Assembly (NCBI RefSeq): GCF_001435845.1
Contig: NZ_CM003596.1
Location: 930,001-994,000, forward strand
From: Psychrobacter sp. P11G3
Lineage (GTDB): Bacteria; Pseudomonadota; Gammaproteobacteria; Pseudomonadales; Moraxellaceae
Direction: 5' to 3'
Length of the DNA stretch: 64,000 nt
Made by a program: the position numbers and the translations under genes. Shown in pieces: positions 56,866-64,000 of this stretch (the stretch's first letter is position 1; the number at the start of each line of letters is the position of its first letter). The notes beneath the pieces were generated by a model. That model did not search any database. It saw nothing but the letters and a program-made list of their open reading frames with translations, and was not told where the DNA came from.

Positions 56866-57654
56866 ATGAAAAAAATCATAGCTGGATCGCACCTTGTTAA
56901 AGCCGCTTTGATTGGTACTATGGCAGTCGCTACTCTATCTGTCGTCGGCTGTGCAACGAAGCCCACGTATCAGTCAGCAAACCAAGCAGGTCCTAAGATT
57001 ATTACTAACGCGCAAGGCGTCCCTAACTATCACCGTGTACAACGCGGCGATACGGTCAGCCAGATTGCAGCGCGCTATCGTCTGAACTACCGTCAAATCG
57101 GAGCAATGAATAATCTAGATAGTAAATATACCATCTATAGTGGCCAATGGCTCAAACTATGGCAAGGCAATGCGGCCACCACTGCAAGTAACAATAGCTA
57201 CAGTGCTCCAGTTCAAACGCAACCAACTTATACGCCACCTGTGACCCAATCTCAAACACCAGCGTATGAAGCCACTGCCAACTCGACCTCTGGTTATGAT
57301 TATCCTACGCGCAACCCAGTAACTCGTAACATTGACCCTGCTGCAGGCAATATGGGAATGTGGTTTGCGGGTAAAGTTGGTGATCCAGTACTTGCCAGCC
57401 AATCAGGAACTGTGCTTTACTCAGGCAACGGTCTGCCAGAGTATGGCAATCTAATTATGATTCGTCATAGTGATAACTACATCACAGCCTACGCGCACAA
57501 TAGCCAATTATTAGTGCAAGAGGGTGATACAGTACAGCGTGGCCAACGCATTGCCAGTATGGGCAGCAGTGGTCAGACCAACGAGGTAGGCTTAGAGTTT
57601 CAGGTTCGCTTAAATGGTAATCCTATTGACCCACGTAGCGTACTTGGGCGTTAG
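56866..57654 (+). CDS. nlpD: NlpD-like LysM/M23 lipoprotein (probable amidase activator)
   Basis: NlpD activates the AmiC amidase at the division site. A lipoprotein signal ends in SVVGC. A LysM domain follows (YHRVQRGDTVSQIAARYRLN, IGAMNNLDSKYTIYSGQWLK), then a Ser/Thr/Gln-rich linker and a LytM-like M23 domain (FAGKVGDPVLASQSGTVLYS, NLIMIRHSDNYITAYAHNSQ, GQTNEVGLEFQVRLNGNPID). In the M23 domain the metal-binding His of the usual H-x-x-x-D and the H-x-H motifs are lost (LEFQV for HFEIR-type sequence), so it is probably not a peptidase, as for other NlpD proteins. Confidence 0.9.
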   Translation: MKKIIAGSHLVKAALIGTMAVATLSVVGCATKPTYQSANQAGPKIITNAQGVPNYHRVQRGDTVSQIAARYRLNYRQIGAMNNLDSKYTIYSGQWLKLWQGNAATTASNNSYSAPVQTQPTYTPPVTQSQTPAYEATANSTSGYDYPTRNPVTRNIDPAAGNMGMWFAGKVGDPVLASQSGTVLYSGNGLPEYGNLIMIRHSDNYITAYAHNSQLLVQEGDTVQRGQRIASMGSSGQTNEVGLEFQVRLNGNPIDPRSVLGR

Positions 57655-57723
57655 ACTTAAATAATAGCTACGGATAGCTTGGCCACTGTGCGCCATTTTA
57701 TTTATTCATGTTTGAGATTTTTT

Positions 57724-59022
57724 ATGAGATTAAAAAAGCAATACCTCGCCTTTGTGCCAGCGTTAGTGATGGTCGGGTGTACAAGCCAGCAGGCAATGCA
57801 AAGTAAGCCTGTTCGTCAAGGCGGCGTTGAGATTACTCAAACTCAAACCGTTCAGGTCAAACCAACACCTGCGCCAGTCGTAAAACCGCAGCCTGCGCCA
57901 AAGCCTAGCTACAGTAGCTTTTCTGATTGGAAGTCAGACTTTTCTATGCGGGCCATATCGTCAGGCTATGATGCCCAAGTGATTGGTCGATTGCTTGACT
58001 CTGCTTATCTAAATCAGCAAGTCATCTCATTAGATTCAGGTCAGCCCGAGTTTTCTAAGATGCCATGGGAATACGTAGATTCTGCGGTATCAAGTGGACG
58101 CGTCAGTGTAGGTAAACGCAAATTTGCTGAGCAGCGTGCTTATTTGTCTCAGCTAGAGTCTCAGTATGGAGTTAATGCAGAGATTATCGCTGCGATATGG
58201 GGTATGGAGTCATCGTACGGTGCTGTAACCGGTAATAGTGATTTGCCAAGTTCGCTTGCCAGCCTTGCCTATGATGGTCGTCGTCAAGAATTCGCTGAAA
58301 CGCAGTTGCTATCGTTAGCGACCTTGCTACAACGCGGTGACGTATCATGGTCACAGTTGGACGGTTCTTGGGCAGGTGGTATGGGACAAACCCAGTTTAT
58401 CCCTGAGACTTGGCTCAAACAAGGGGTTGATGGTGATGGTAATGGACATCGTAATCCTTGGGCGACTGGTGATGCGCTAGCCTCGACGGCCAACTATCTT
58501 AGTAACTCAGGTTGGGTTCGTGGCTTAGCACCGTTTTATGAAGCAACGGTGCCAGCCTCGTTTGATTACTCAGTGGTTGGTAGCAAACAACCTGCCGCTA
58601 GATGGGCTGCGATGGGTGTCGATACGATAGCGGACGTTTACTTAGATGCCAATACTCAGATGGAGCTATGGTTACCCGCTGGTAAAGACGGTCCAGTATT
58701 ATTGCTGAGCCCAAACTTCGATGTGATTAAAGTCTATAACAACTCATCAAGTTATGCATTGGGCGTTAGTCTGCTAGGCAAAACGATTAATGGACAAAGC
58801 GGTTTGCAAAAATCTTGGCCTCGTTATGAGCGTCCATTATCGACCACGCAAGTGACTAACCTACAGCGTCGGTTGACTAGTATGGGTTATGATACCAAAG
58901 GTGCTGATGGTATCGTGGGTACCAATACTCGTATGGCATTCCAGCGCTGGCAAGCAGATAACGGCCAAACACCAGATGGCTTCATTACTCAAAACAGTGC
59001 GTCTTCATTGGCTGGATGGTGA
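57724..59022 (+). CDS. mltB: Membrane-bound lytic murein transglycosylase (MltB-like, SLT_2 with C-terminal PG-binding domain)
   Basis: Cleaves the MurNAc-GlcNAc bond of peptidoglycan with formation of 1,6-anhydro ends. A lipoprotein signal (MRLKKQYLAFVPALVMVGC) supports the ATG at 57724 rather than the TTG at 57679. The SLT_2 domain has the catalytic Glu in GMESSYGAVTGN, GSWAGGMGQTQFIPETWLK, and NYLSNSGWVRG. The last 60 residues (LQRRLTSMGYDTKGADGIVG, MAFQRWQADNGQTPDGFI) are a peptidoglycan_binding_1 domain. Linker after the lipobox is Pro/Lys-rich. It follows nlpD by 70 nt, possibly in one unit. Confidence 0.92.
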   Translation: MRLKKQYLAFVPALVMVGCTSQQAMQSKPVRQGGVEITQTQTVQVKPTPAPVVKPQPAPKPSYSSFSDWKSDFSMRAISSGYDAQVIGRLLDSAYLNQQVISLDSGQPEFSKMPWEYVDSAVSSGRVSVGKRKFAEQRAYLSQLESQYGVNAEIIAAIWGMESSYGAVTGNSDLPSSLASLAYDGRRQEFAETQLLSLATLLQRGDVSWSQLDGSWAGGMGQTQFIPETWLKQGVDGDGNGHRNPWATGDALASTANYLSNSGWVRGLAPFYEATVPASFDYSVVGSKQPAARWAAMGVDTIADVYLDANTQMELWLPAGKDGPVLLLSPNFDVIKVYNNSSSYALGVSLLGKTINGQSGLQKSWPRYERPLSTTQVTNLQRRLTSMGYDTKGADGIVGTNTRMAFQRWQADNGQTPDGFITQNSASSLAGW

Positions 59023-59129
59023 GGTAAACTGACGGTATTTATACACTGTATAAAAGTGGCTCTTTTTAATCTTACTTAGCCATTATGAATTAGTCACTAG
59101 TCATCAAACGATAATTTACTTTGTTCTAC

Positions 59130-59158
59130 AAAAAGCACCTTGCCAAGGTGCTTTTTTT
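59130..59158 (+). terminator. Rho-independent terminator of mltB
   Basis: Arms AAAAAGCACCTT (59130-59141) and AAGGTGCTTTTT (59145-59156) pair perfectly with loop GCC and a T-run. The remaining 270 nt before moeA hold no gene; there is AT-rich sequence with repeated TTTTTAAT motifs at 59340-59390. Confidence 0.9.
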
Positions 59159-59428
59159 GTCTCAATCTATGTCTGATTTTGCTGACGTCTTTAACACCAT
59201 GGACAATGCAATAAATATCAAATATTAAGACCAGTGTAATCTGGCTTTATTCAAAACTTATCAGGACAAGGTTAATACAAGAAAGTTGATACTTTGAATG
59301 ATAGACTCTAGATAATGTGTTTTTTAACGATGACTTTTACTCAGAGTTTTAAGTGACAGTTTTTAATGACCATTTTTAATAACAGTTTCGATTATAAATA
59401 ATTAGAACGACAGAAAGAGCGTGACCTT

Positions 59429-60724
59429 ATGATTACCATGGAAGAATTACAAGCTGCGATACAGCAACGGATAGATAATTATCATATTACTGACTTTCCA
59501 CTACAAAAAAGAGCCGTTAACACTCTAGAGTTGCTAGACAGTCTAAATCATATACTGGCTCAAGATATTGCTTCGCCTTTTGATGTGCCGCGACAAAACC
59601 TATCTGCAATGGATGGTTATGCGATTGCCAAAGGTAGTGAGTTATCAGAAAGCAGTACTATCGGAATCGTTGGTGAGTCGCAAGCTGGCAGTGCTTATAC
59701 TGGTGAGACAGCGGCAGGGCAAGGGGTACGTATTTTTACGGGTGCAGTCGTGCCATATTGCTGTGATACGGTCATTATGCAAGAGAATACAAACTTTGCA
59801 GATATCAAAGCGACCGTTGATAAATCTCGACCTTACAACATCACGCTCACGCAAACCGCCAAAGTTGATGATAATATCCGCTCAAAAGGCGAGGAGATTG
59901 AGTCCGGTGAAGCCGTTTTGAAAATCGGTAAACGACTCAATTCTGCAGATATTAGCTTACTCGCCAACCTTGGTATTAGCCAAGTGAACGTGTTCCAACC
60001 GCTTGTCGTAGGCGTATTGGCAACAGGTGATGAGCTCGTGGCTATTGGCAATGAGCTACAAAGCCTAGCCCAAATATATAATTCTAATACTCCAACGCTC
60101 AAAAGCTTGCTATCAGATCTGCCTATCATTATTCGTGATTATGGCATTATTCCTGATAACCTAGAGCAGACAACTATCGCAGTCAATGAGGCCATGCAGG
60201 ACTGTGATGTACTGATATCGACAGCAGGTGTCTCAGTTGGTGACTATGATTTTTTGACCACTGTGATCGAAACATTAGGTCAGATTAACCATTATAAAGT
60301 AGCGATGAAACCTGGTAAGCCTTTTGTATTTGGTGAATTGAATAAAAATCTCGATAAGCCAGTACTGTATTTTGGCCTACCGGGCAATCCGCTTTCTACG
60401 GTCGTGGGTACGCTACAATTTGTGATACCTGCATTGTGGCAAATGTCAGGTGCTAACGTGTCAGAGCAGCCGATGCCGCTAACGATCAAAGCCAAACTTA
60501 TCAGTGATATCAGAAAATCTCCCGGTCGCAAAGACTTTCAGCGTGGCGTATTGTCACGAGATGAGACAGGTCATTATCAAGTTGAGTGTTTCTCAAGACA
60601 GCAGTCACATAGAATCAAACAGCTGAGCCGCGCCAATTGCTTTATTGTATTGGACAAAGACAGTGGGAACGTAGCAGCTGGTAATGACGTCGTTGTACAA
60701 CCGTTTCCTTGGCTACATCGCTAA
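59429..60724 (+). CDS. moeA: Molybdopterin molybdenumtransferase MoeA
   Basis: MoeA inserts molybdate into adenylated molybdopterin. Family motifs include PFDVPRQNLSAMDGYAIAKG, RIFTGAVVPYCCDTVIMQEN, IRSKGEEIESGE, GVLATGDELVAIG, YNSNTPTLKSLL, LISTAGVSVGDYDFLTTVIE, KVAMKPGKPFVFG and GLPGNPLSTVVG. The C-terminal domain (residues about 340-431) is complete. At 431 residues it is normal. It heads a run of Moco genes with gaps of about 130 nt, so several may have separate promoters. Confidence 0.95.
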   Translation: MITMEELQAAIQQRIDNYHITDFPLQKRAVNTLELLDSLNHILAQDIASPFDVPRQNLSAMDGYAIAKGSELSESSTIGIVGESQAGSAYTGETAAGQGVRIFTGAVVPYCCDTVIMQENTNFADIKATVDKSRPYNITLTQTAKVDDNIRSKGEEIESGEAVLKIGKRLNSADISLLANLGISQVNVFQPLVVGVLATGDELVAIGNELQSLAQIYNSNTPTLKSLLSDLPIIIRDYGIIPDNLEQTTIAVNEAMQDCDVLISTAGVSVGDYDFLTTVIETLGQINHYKVAMKPGKPFVFGELNKNLDKPVLYFGLPGNPLSTVVGTLQFVIPALWQMSGANVSEQPMPLTIKAKLISDIRKSPGRKDFQRGVLSRDETGHYQVECFSRQQSHRIKQLSRANCFIVLDKDSGNVAAGNDVVVQPFPWLHR

Positions 60725-60854
60725 TTCATCGTTTGCCAATTTATTGTAAGGTGGTCGCATAAAGCTAAAGAGCAACCCTATAACCTTACACTGGTATGCT
60801 AAACACGAATAACAAAGTAGTGCTTATAGTAAGCAGTACTGATGGCAGTAACAT

Positions 60855-61967
60855 ATGATTGATGACAACATAGATGACAAACACAAAATAGACAGTCCGC
60901 AACTGTATTCACCAAGCTTGGCACCGGCATTATCTGATGGCTACATAGAGCCTTCCTTAGTCGTGCCCGCTGAACAGATGAGTGACTATCACCAGCCGCT
61001 AACCGATGGGTTTGCACGGCGTCTGACTTACTTGCGTCTATCTATTACTGACTTCTGTAATTTTCGCTGTGAGTATTGCCTGCCAAATGGCTATCAAGGT
61101 AAGCGCCCTGATGATGAACTGAGTATCTCTGAAATTGCAACCTTGGTGCGCGGCTTTGCTCAAGTAGGTACCAAAAAAGTTAGAATTACAGGTGGTGAGC
61201 CCTCTATTCGTCGTGATGTTGTCGAAATCATCGAAACGATTAAGCAGACTGACGGTATTGAGACAGTTGCGATGACCAGTAACGGTTATAAATTGGGTAA
61301 ACATATAGCTAACTGGCAAGCTGCTGGACTTGATCAGCTCAATATCAGTATGGACAGCTTCGATGCTGCTACCTTTCATAAAATGACAGGCTTTGATACC
61401 TTGCCGCAGATATTGGCTGACATGGATACGTTGTTAGAAACGACTGATATCAAACTGAAAATAAATAGTGTCTTGATGGCAGAGACTGCTTTTGAGAACT
61501 TAATCACGGCGATCGACTATGTCAAAGACAGACAAGTGACCTATCGCTTTATTGAATTTATGCAGACCAGTGATAATAGCGATTTGTTTTTTGCTCAGCA
61601 TGCCCAGTCTGATATTATCACTGATTACTTGTTAGAGAATGGTTGGCAGCCGCACGAGCGCGGTAGTGCCGATGGCCCAGCAGTAGAGTATAGCCACCCT
61701 GAATATGTCGGTCGTATCGGTATGATTGCCCCATATGCGGCGCACTTCTGTGATACCTGTAACCGCTTGCGCGTAAGCAGCCAAGGCAAGGTGCATTTGT
61801 GTCTGTTTGACCAAGGCAACTACGATATCCGTCCATACTTACAGCAAGACGATATCCAAGGACTGGTAAACACTTTACATAGCTTTATGCCAATCAAGCC
61901 TGAGCATCATCATCTGCATGACTCTAACAGTGGCATCATGCACAATCTATCGATAATCGGTGGTTAA
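60855..61967 (+). CDS. moaA: GTP 3',8-cyclase MoaA
   Basis: Radical SAM enzyme making the first Moco precursor from GTP with MoaC. The SAM cluster motif C68-x3-C72-x2-C75 is in ITDFCNFRCEYCLPNGY; KVRITGGEPSIRRD and NISMDSFDAATFHKMTG follow. The second cluster is in HFCDTCNRLRVSSQGKVHLC, and the protein ends in the conserved double glycine (SIIGG). The frame starts at 60855, giving 370 residues; the ATG at 60978 (MSDYHQPLTDGFARR) would give 329 residues, the usual length, and may be the true start. Confidence 0.95.
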   Translation: MIDDNIDDKHKIDSPQLYSPSLAPALSDGYIEPSLVVPAEQMSDYHQPLTDGFARRLTYLRLSITDFCNFRCEYCLPNGYQGKRPDDELSISEIATLVRGFAQVGTKKVRITGGEPSIRRDVVEIIETIKQTDGIETVAMTSNGYKLGKHIANWQAAGLDQLNISMDSFDAATFHKMTGFDTLPQILADMDTLLETTDIKLKINSVLMAETAFENLITAIDYVKDRQVTYRFIEFMQTSDNSDLFFAQHAQSDIITDYLLENGWQPHERGSADGPAVEYSHPEYVGRIGMIAPYAAHFCDTCNRLRVSSQGKVHLCLFDQGNYDIRPYLQQDDIQGLVNTLHSFMPIKPEHHHLHDSNSGIMHNLSIIGG

Positions 61968-62096
61968 GATATTCCAAGTCTGCAATCATGACGCTGATAG
62001 AGACTGTTTTTCAATGCAATCGTTTTTCAATATAGCTTTTTTTGATACAACGGATATTTAATACAATTATAAAATGACATCTATAAAGGATTATTT

Positions 62097-62627
62097 ATGA
62101 GTAAGCCTGCTGCACAATTTACACCTCTTAATATTGCTGTATTGACTGTTTCTGATAGCCGTACGTTGGCAGAAGATACGTCAGGCCAGTACTTAGTAGA
62201 CAGCTTGACCGAAGCAGGTCATCATTTAGCAGATCGTCAATTAATCACCGACGATATTTACCAGATTCGCGCAGTCATTAGTGGTTGGATTGCTAGTCCA
62301 GGCGTTCATGCGGTTATTACCACTGGCGGCACAGGGTTCTTCATCAGAGATAGCATGCCAGAAGCTGTGAGTGTACTGTTTGATAAATCAATCGATGGCT
62401 TTGGTGAAATGTTCCGTTTAATCTCAAAAGATGAAATCGGTATGTCTACCGTACAATCGCGAGCAGTTGCTGGTATGGCCAATGGTACGGGTATATTCTG
62501 TCTACCAGGCTCTTCTGGTGCTTGCCGTACGGGTTGGGAAAATATCTTAAAAGATCAGTTTGACAGTCGTACTCGTCCATGCAATTTTGTGCCGCATTTT
62601 TTGGCACAAAACCCTAGCCATGATTGA
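62097..62627 (+). CDS. moaB: Molybdenum cofactor biosynthesis protein MoaB
   Basis: MoaB belongs to the MogA/MoaB family that adenylates molybdopterin, though in some bacteria its role is uncertain. LNIAVLTVSDSRTLAEDTSG, VITTGGTGFFIRDSMPEAVS, FGEMFRLISKDEIGMSTVQS and RAVAGMANGTGIFCLPGSSG are the family motifs. At 176 residues it is normal. AAAGGA is 9-10 nt before the ATG. Confidence 0.94.
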   Translation: MSKPAAQFTPLNIAVLTVSDSRTLAEDTSGQYLVDSLTEAGHHLADRQLITDDIYQIRAVISGWIASPGVHAVITTGGTGFFIRDSMPEAVSVLFDKSIDGFGEMFRLISKDEIGMSTVQSRAVAGMANGTGIFCLPGSSGACRTGWENILKDQFDSRTRPCNFVPHFLAQNPSHD

Positions 62628-62683
62628 GTTATAAATAATTGAGCTATGAGTGATATACAATTAAGCCTGACAGGTAATGGTAA

Positions 62684-63397
62684 ATGAAAAACTGCTCAAA
62701 TAATCTGGATGGTTTGGCAGGTGTGGTTATTTTGGCAGGCGGTGCATCTAGACGTATGGGAGCGGCTAAGGCGATGCTGACACTACCGTCAGGTGAGCAG
62801 CTGCTAGACTATCATGTTTGTCATGCGAGCAAGTTACAGGTTCCTATATTGGTTGCAGATAATGGTCGCGGCTTTCAAACTGGTTTAGATGTCCATTTAG
62901 AAAAAACCAATTCGCCTATTATTCATATTGCTGATTATGGTACTGATGTTGACTCTAATGAACATGATGGGCAGATCACAACTGGCGGCGCATTGGTCGC
63001 TATCGAATCAGCCTTACAAACATTGAGCGATTTGAACGATTTGAATGATTCAGGCGTATCAAAAAACGCACAAGCATCGTGGTTACTGGTTATTAGCTGT
63101 GATAGCTTAATACCAGCAACTGACTTGTGGCAGAAATTACAATGTGAAATAAGCCTTGCTGCTGATAAAAAAGTAATTTGCCTAAAAGATGACGGTCACT
63201 TATATCCATTATTAGGGCTGTATCAGTTAAGTATCGAGCCTGATTTGAAAGACTATATAGATAGCAGACAGCGTAGAGTAATGCAGTTTATTCAGCCATT
63301 AGTGCAAGCTGTATCATTTAGCAAAGAGTGGCAAAATTTGACCAACTTTAATACGCCTAAAGATTTCAAGCAGGCATGTGCTGCTCTACCAAAATAA
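62684..63397 (+). CDS. mobA: Molybdenum cofactor guanylyltransferase MobA-like
   Basis: MobA attaches GMP to Moco to make the dinucleotide form. The N-terminal nucleotide-binding signature GVVILAGGASRRMGAAKAML is clear; the acidic site reads SCDSLIP instead of the common CD-x-P-x-x-P, and LYPLLGLYQLS and NFNTPKDF near the end are typical. A segment of Asp/Asn/Glu-rich sequence (about 85-125) is an insertion. The related MocA would be an alternative. It lies between moaB and moaC with short gaps (56 and 30 nt). Confidence 0.85.
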   Translation: MKNCSNNLDGLAGVVILAGGASRRMGAAKAMLTLPSGEQLLDYHVCHASKLQVPILVADNGRGFQTGLDVHLEKTNSPIIHIADYGTDVDSNEHDGQITTGGALVAIESALQTLSDLNDLNDSGVSKNAQASWLLVISCDSLIPATDLWQKLQCEISLAADKKVICLKDDGHLYPLLGLYQLSIEPDLKDYIDSRQRRVMQFIQPLVQAVSFSKEWQNLTNFNTPKDFKQACAALPK

Positions 63398-63427
63398 TAA
63401 AAATATCACATAAGAAAGGTTATATAA

Positions 63428-63934
63428 ATGAGTGACAGCGTTCAGATAAATCAGCAATCTACTTTATCTCACTTAGACAGTGATGGTGATATTACCATGG
63501 TCGATGTCAGTGGTAAGACAGCAACGACGCGAGAAGCCAATGCCACTGGTCAAGTACGCTTTCCTAGTGAGATTTATGCGCAAATTAAAGCGGCTGATGG
63601 TATGACCAAAAAAGGTAGCATCACGCAAACAGCTCATATCGCTGGTATCATGGCGGCCAAACGCACTCATGATCTTATACCGCTTTGCCATCCACTACCG
63701 CTAGACAAGATAGGCTTAAGCTTTAAGTACAACGACGCGCTCAGCAGCCTCACGGTCAGTGCGGTAGTCAAGGTTACGCATAAGACAGGGGTGGAGATGG
63801 AAGCGTTAACAGCGGTTAGTGTTGCCTGCTTAACTATCTATGATATGACTAAAGCACTATCGCATGACATCGTTATAGATGATATTCATCTGGTCAAAAA
63901 GACAGGTGGTAAATCAGACTACAGTCATGCTTAA
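63428..63934 (+). CDS. moaC: Cyclic pyranopterin monophosphate synthase MoaC
   Basis: MoaC completes formation of cyclic pyranopterin monophosphate after MoaA. MVDVSGKTATTREANATGQV, KKGSITQTAHIAGIMAAKRT, LIPLCHPLPLDKI, VKVTHKTGVEMEALTAVSVA and CLTIYDMTKAL contain the conserved catalytic region including the CHPL and EMEAL motifs. At 168 residues it is normal. AAAGG lies before the ATG. moaD and moaE are not present before the window ends, and the last 66 nt hold no gene. Confidence 0.96.
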   Translation: MSDSVQINQQSTLSHLDSDGDITMVDVSGKTATTREANATGQVRFPSEIYAQIKAADGMTKKGSITQTAHIAGIMAAKRTHDLIPLCHPLPLDKIGLSFKYNDALSSLTVSAVVKVTHKTGVEMEALTAVSVACLTIYDMTKALSHDIVIDDIHLVKKTGGKSDYSHA

Positions 63935-64000
63935 AGTGACAACATTGCAGAGTGCGTCGTCAATTAATTAATCAGTTAATAAAAATGTGCTAAATGCTAA

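Noticed and set aside
60725..60854. Molybdenum-cofactor riboswitch before moaA
   Set aside because: There is a possible TGTAAGG/CCTTACA pairing, but the 130-nt gap does not show the multi-helix layout of that riboswitch that I could verify by eye.

Overview
The window looks like a chromosomal segment from a gammaproteobacterium of the Moraxellaceae, most likely Psychrobacter or a close relative. This rests on protein resemblance and gene order (hisZ-purA; pilF-rodZ-ispG-hisS-yfgM-bamB-der; a CysCys-containing PBP5/6; a MoaA-MoaB-MobA-MoaC run) and on the moderately AT-rich composition. No rRNA, tRNA or CRISPR array was recognised.

Region 1 (1-5.4 kb) is an NAD biosynthesis locus. nadA and nadB run leftward (nadB is cut by the window edge). 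A divergent NrtR-type regulator gene follows, then nadC. A perfect 25-bp palindrome lies in front of nadA and an imperfect copy overlaps the nadC promoter, which suggests one local regulator controlling the whole de novo pathway. Region 2 (5.7-7.1 kb) holds two membrane proteins, MarC-like and LysE/ArgO-like.

Region 3 (7.15-13.8 kb) is accessory DNA. It starts with a decayed mannonate dehydratase gene (uxuA). Next come three cassette-like genes, each followed by an attC-like recombination site, with no integron integrase in the window, so the stretch resembles a CALIN (attC cluster lacking an integrase). Two of the attC sites are interrupted at the same place by IS1111-type (IS110 family) remnants sharing a 104-bp end, and a third transposase fragment lies just beyond. 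The cassettes encode a trypsin-like protein, a protein with a beta-rich C-terminal domain behind a proline-rich linker, and a small protein with Val-Arg-Pro repeats. Beyond these are three divergent tandem paralogues of unknown function, two of which carry EF-hand-like loops.

Region 4 (13.9-33.1 kb): rluB on the minus strand, then a large Wzx/Wzy-type exopolysaccharide or capsule cluster. It contains wza, wzc (no wzb), a 4,6-dehydratase, a flippase, five glycosyltransferases, a PP-loop protein, a pyruvyltransferase-like protein, an EpsG-type polymerase, an initiating sugar-phosphate transferase and a PLP aminotransferase. The dehydratase, aminotransferase and initiating transferase suggest a 4-amino-4,6-dideoxy-HexNAc first sugar, but the usual acetyltransferase is not in the cluster.

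Region 5 (33.3-64 kb) is mostly conserved core genome: folD, psiE-like, corA, DUF2237, hisZ, purA, ndk, rlmN, the pilF-rodZ-ispG-hisS-yfgM-bamB-der run, an orphan sensor kinase with a degenerate receiver domain, dacC, a small secreted protein, surE, nlpD, a lytic transglycosylase, and the molybdenum cofactor genes moeA, moaA, moaB, mobA and moaC. All identifications come from reading motifs by eye; no database search was run.
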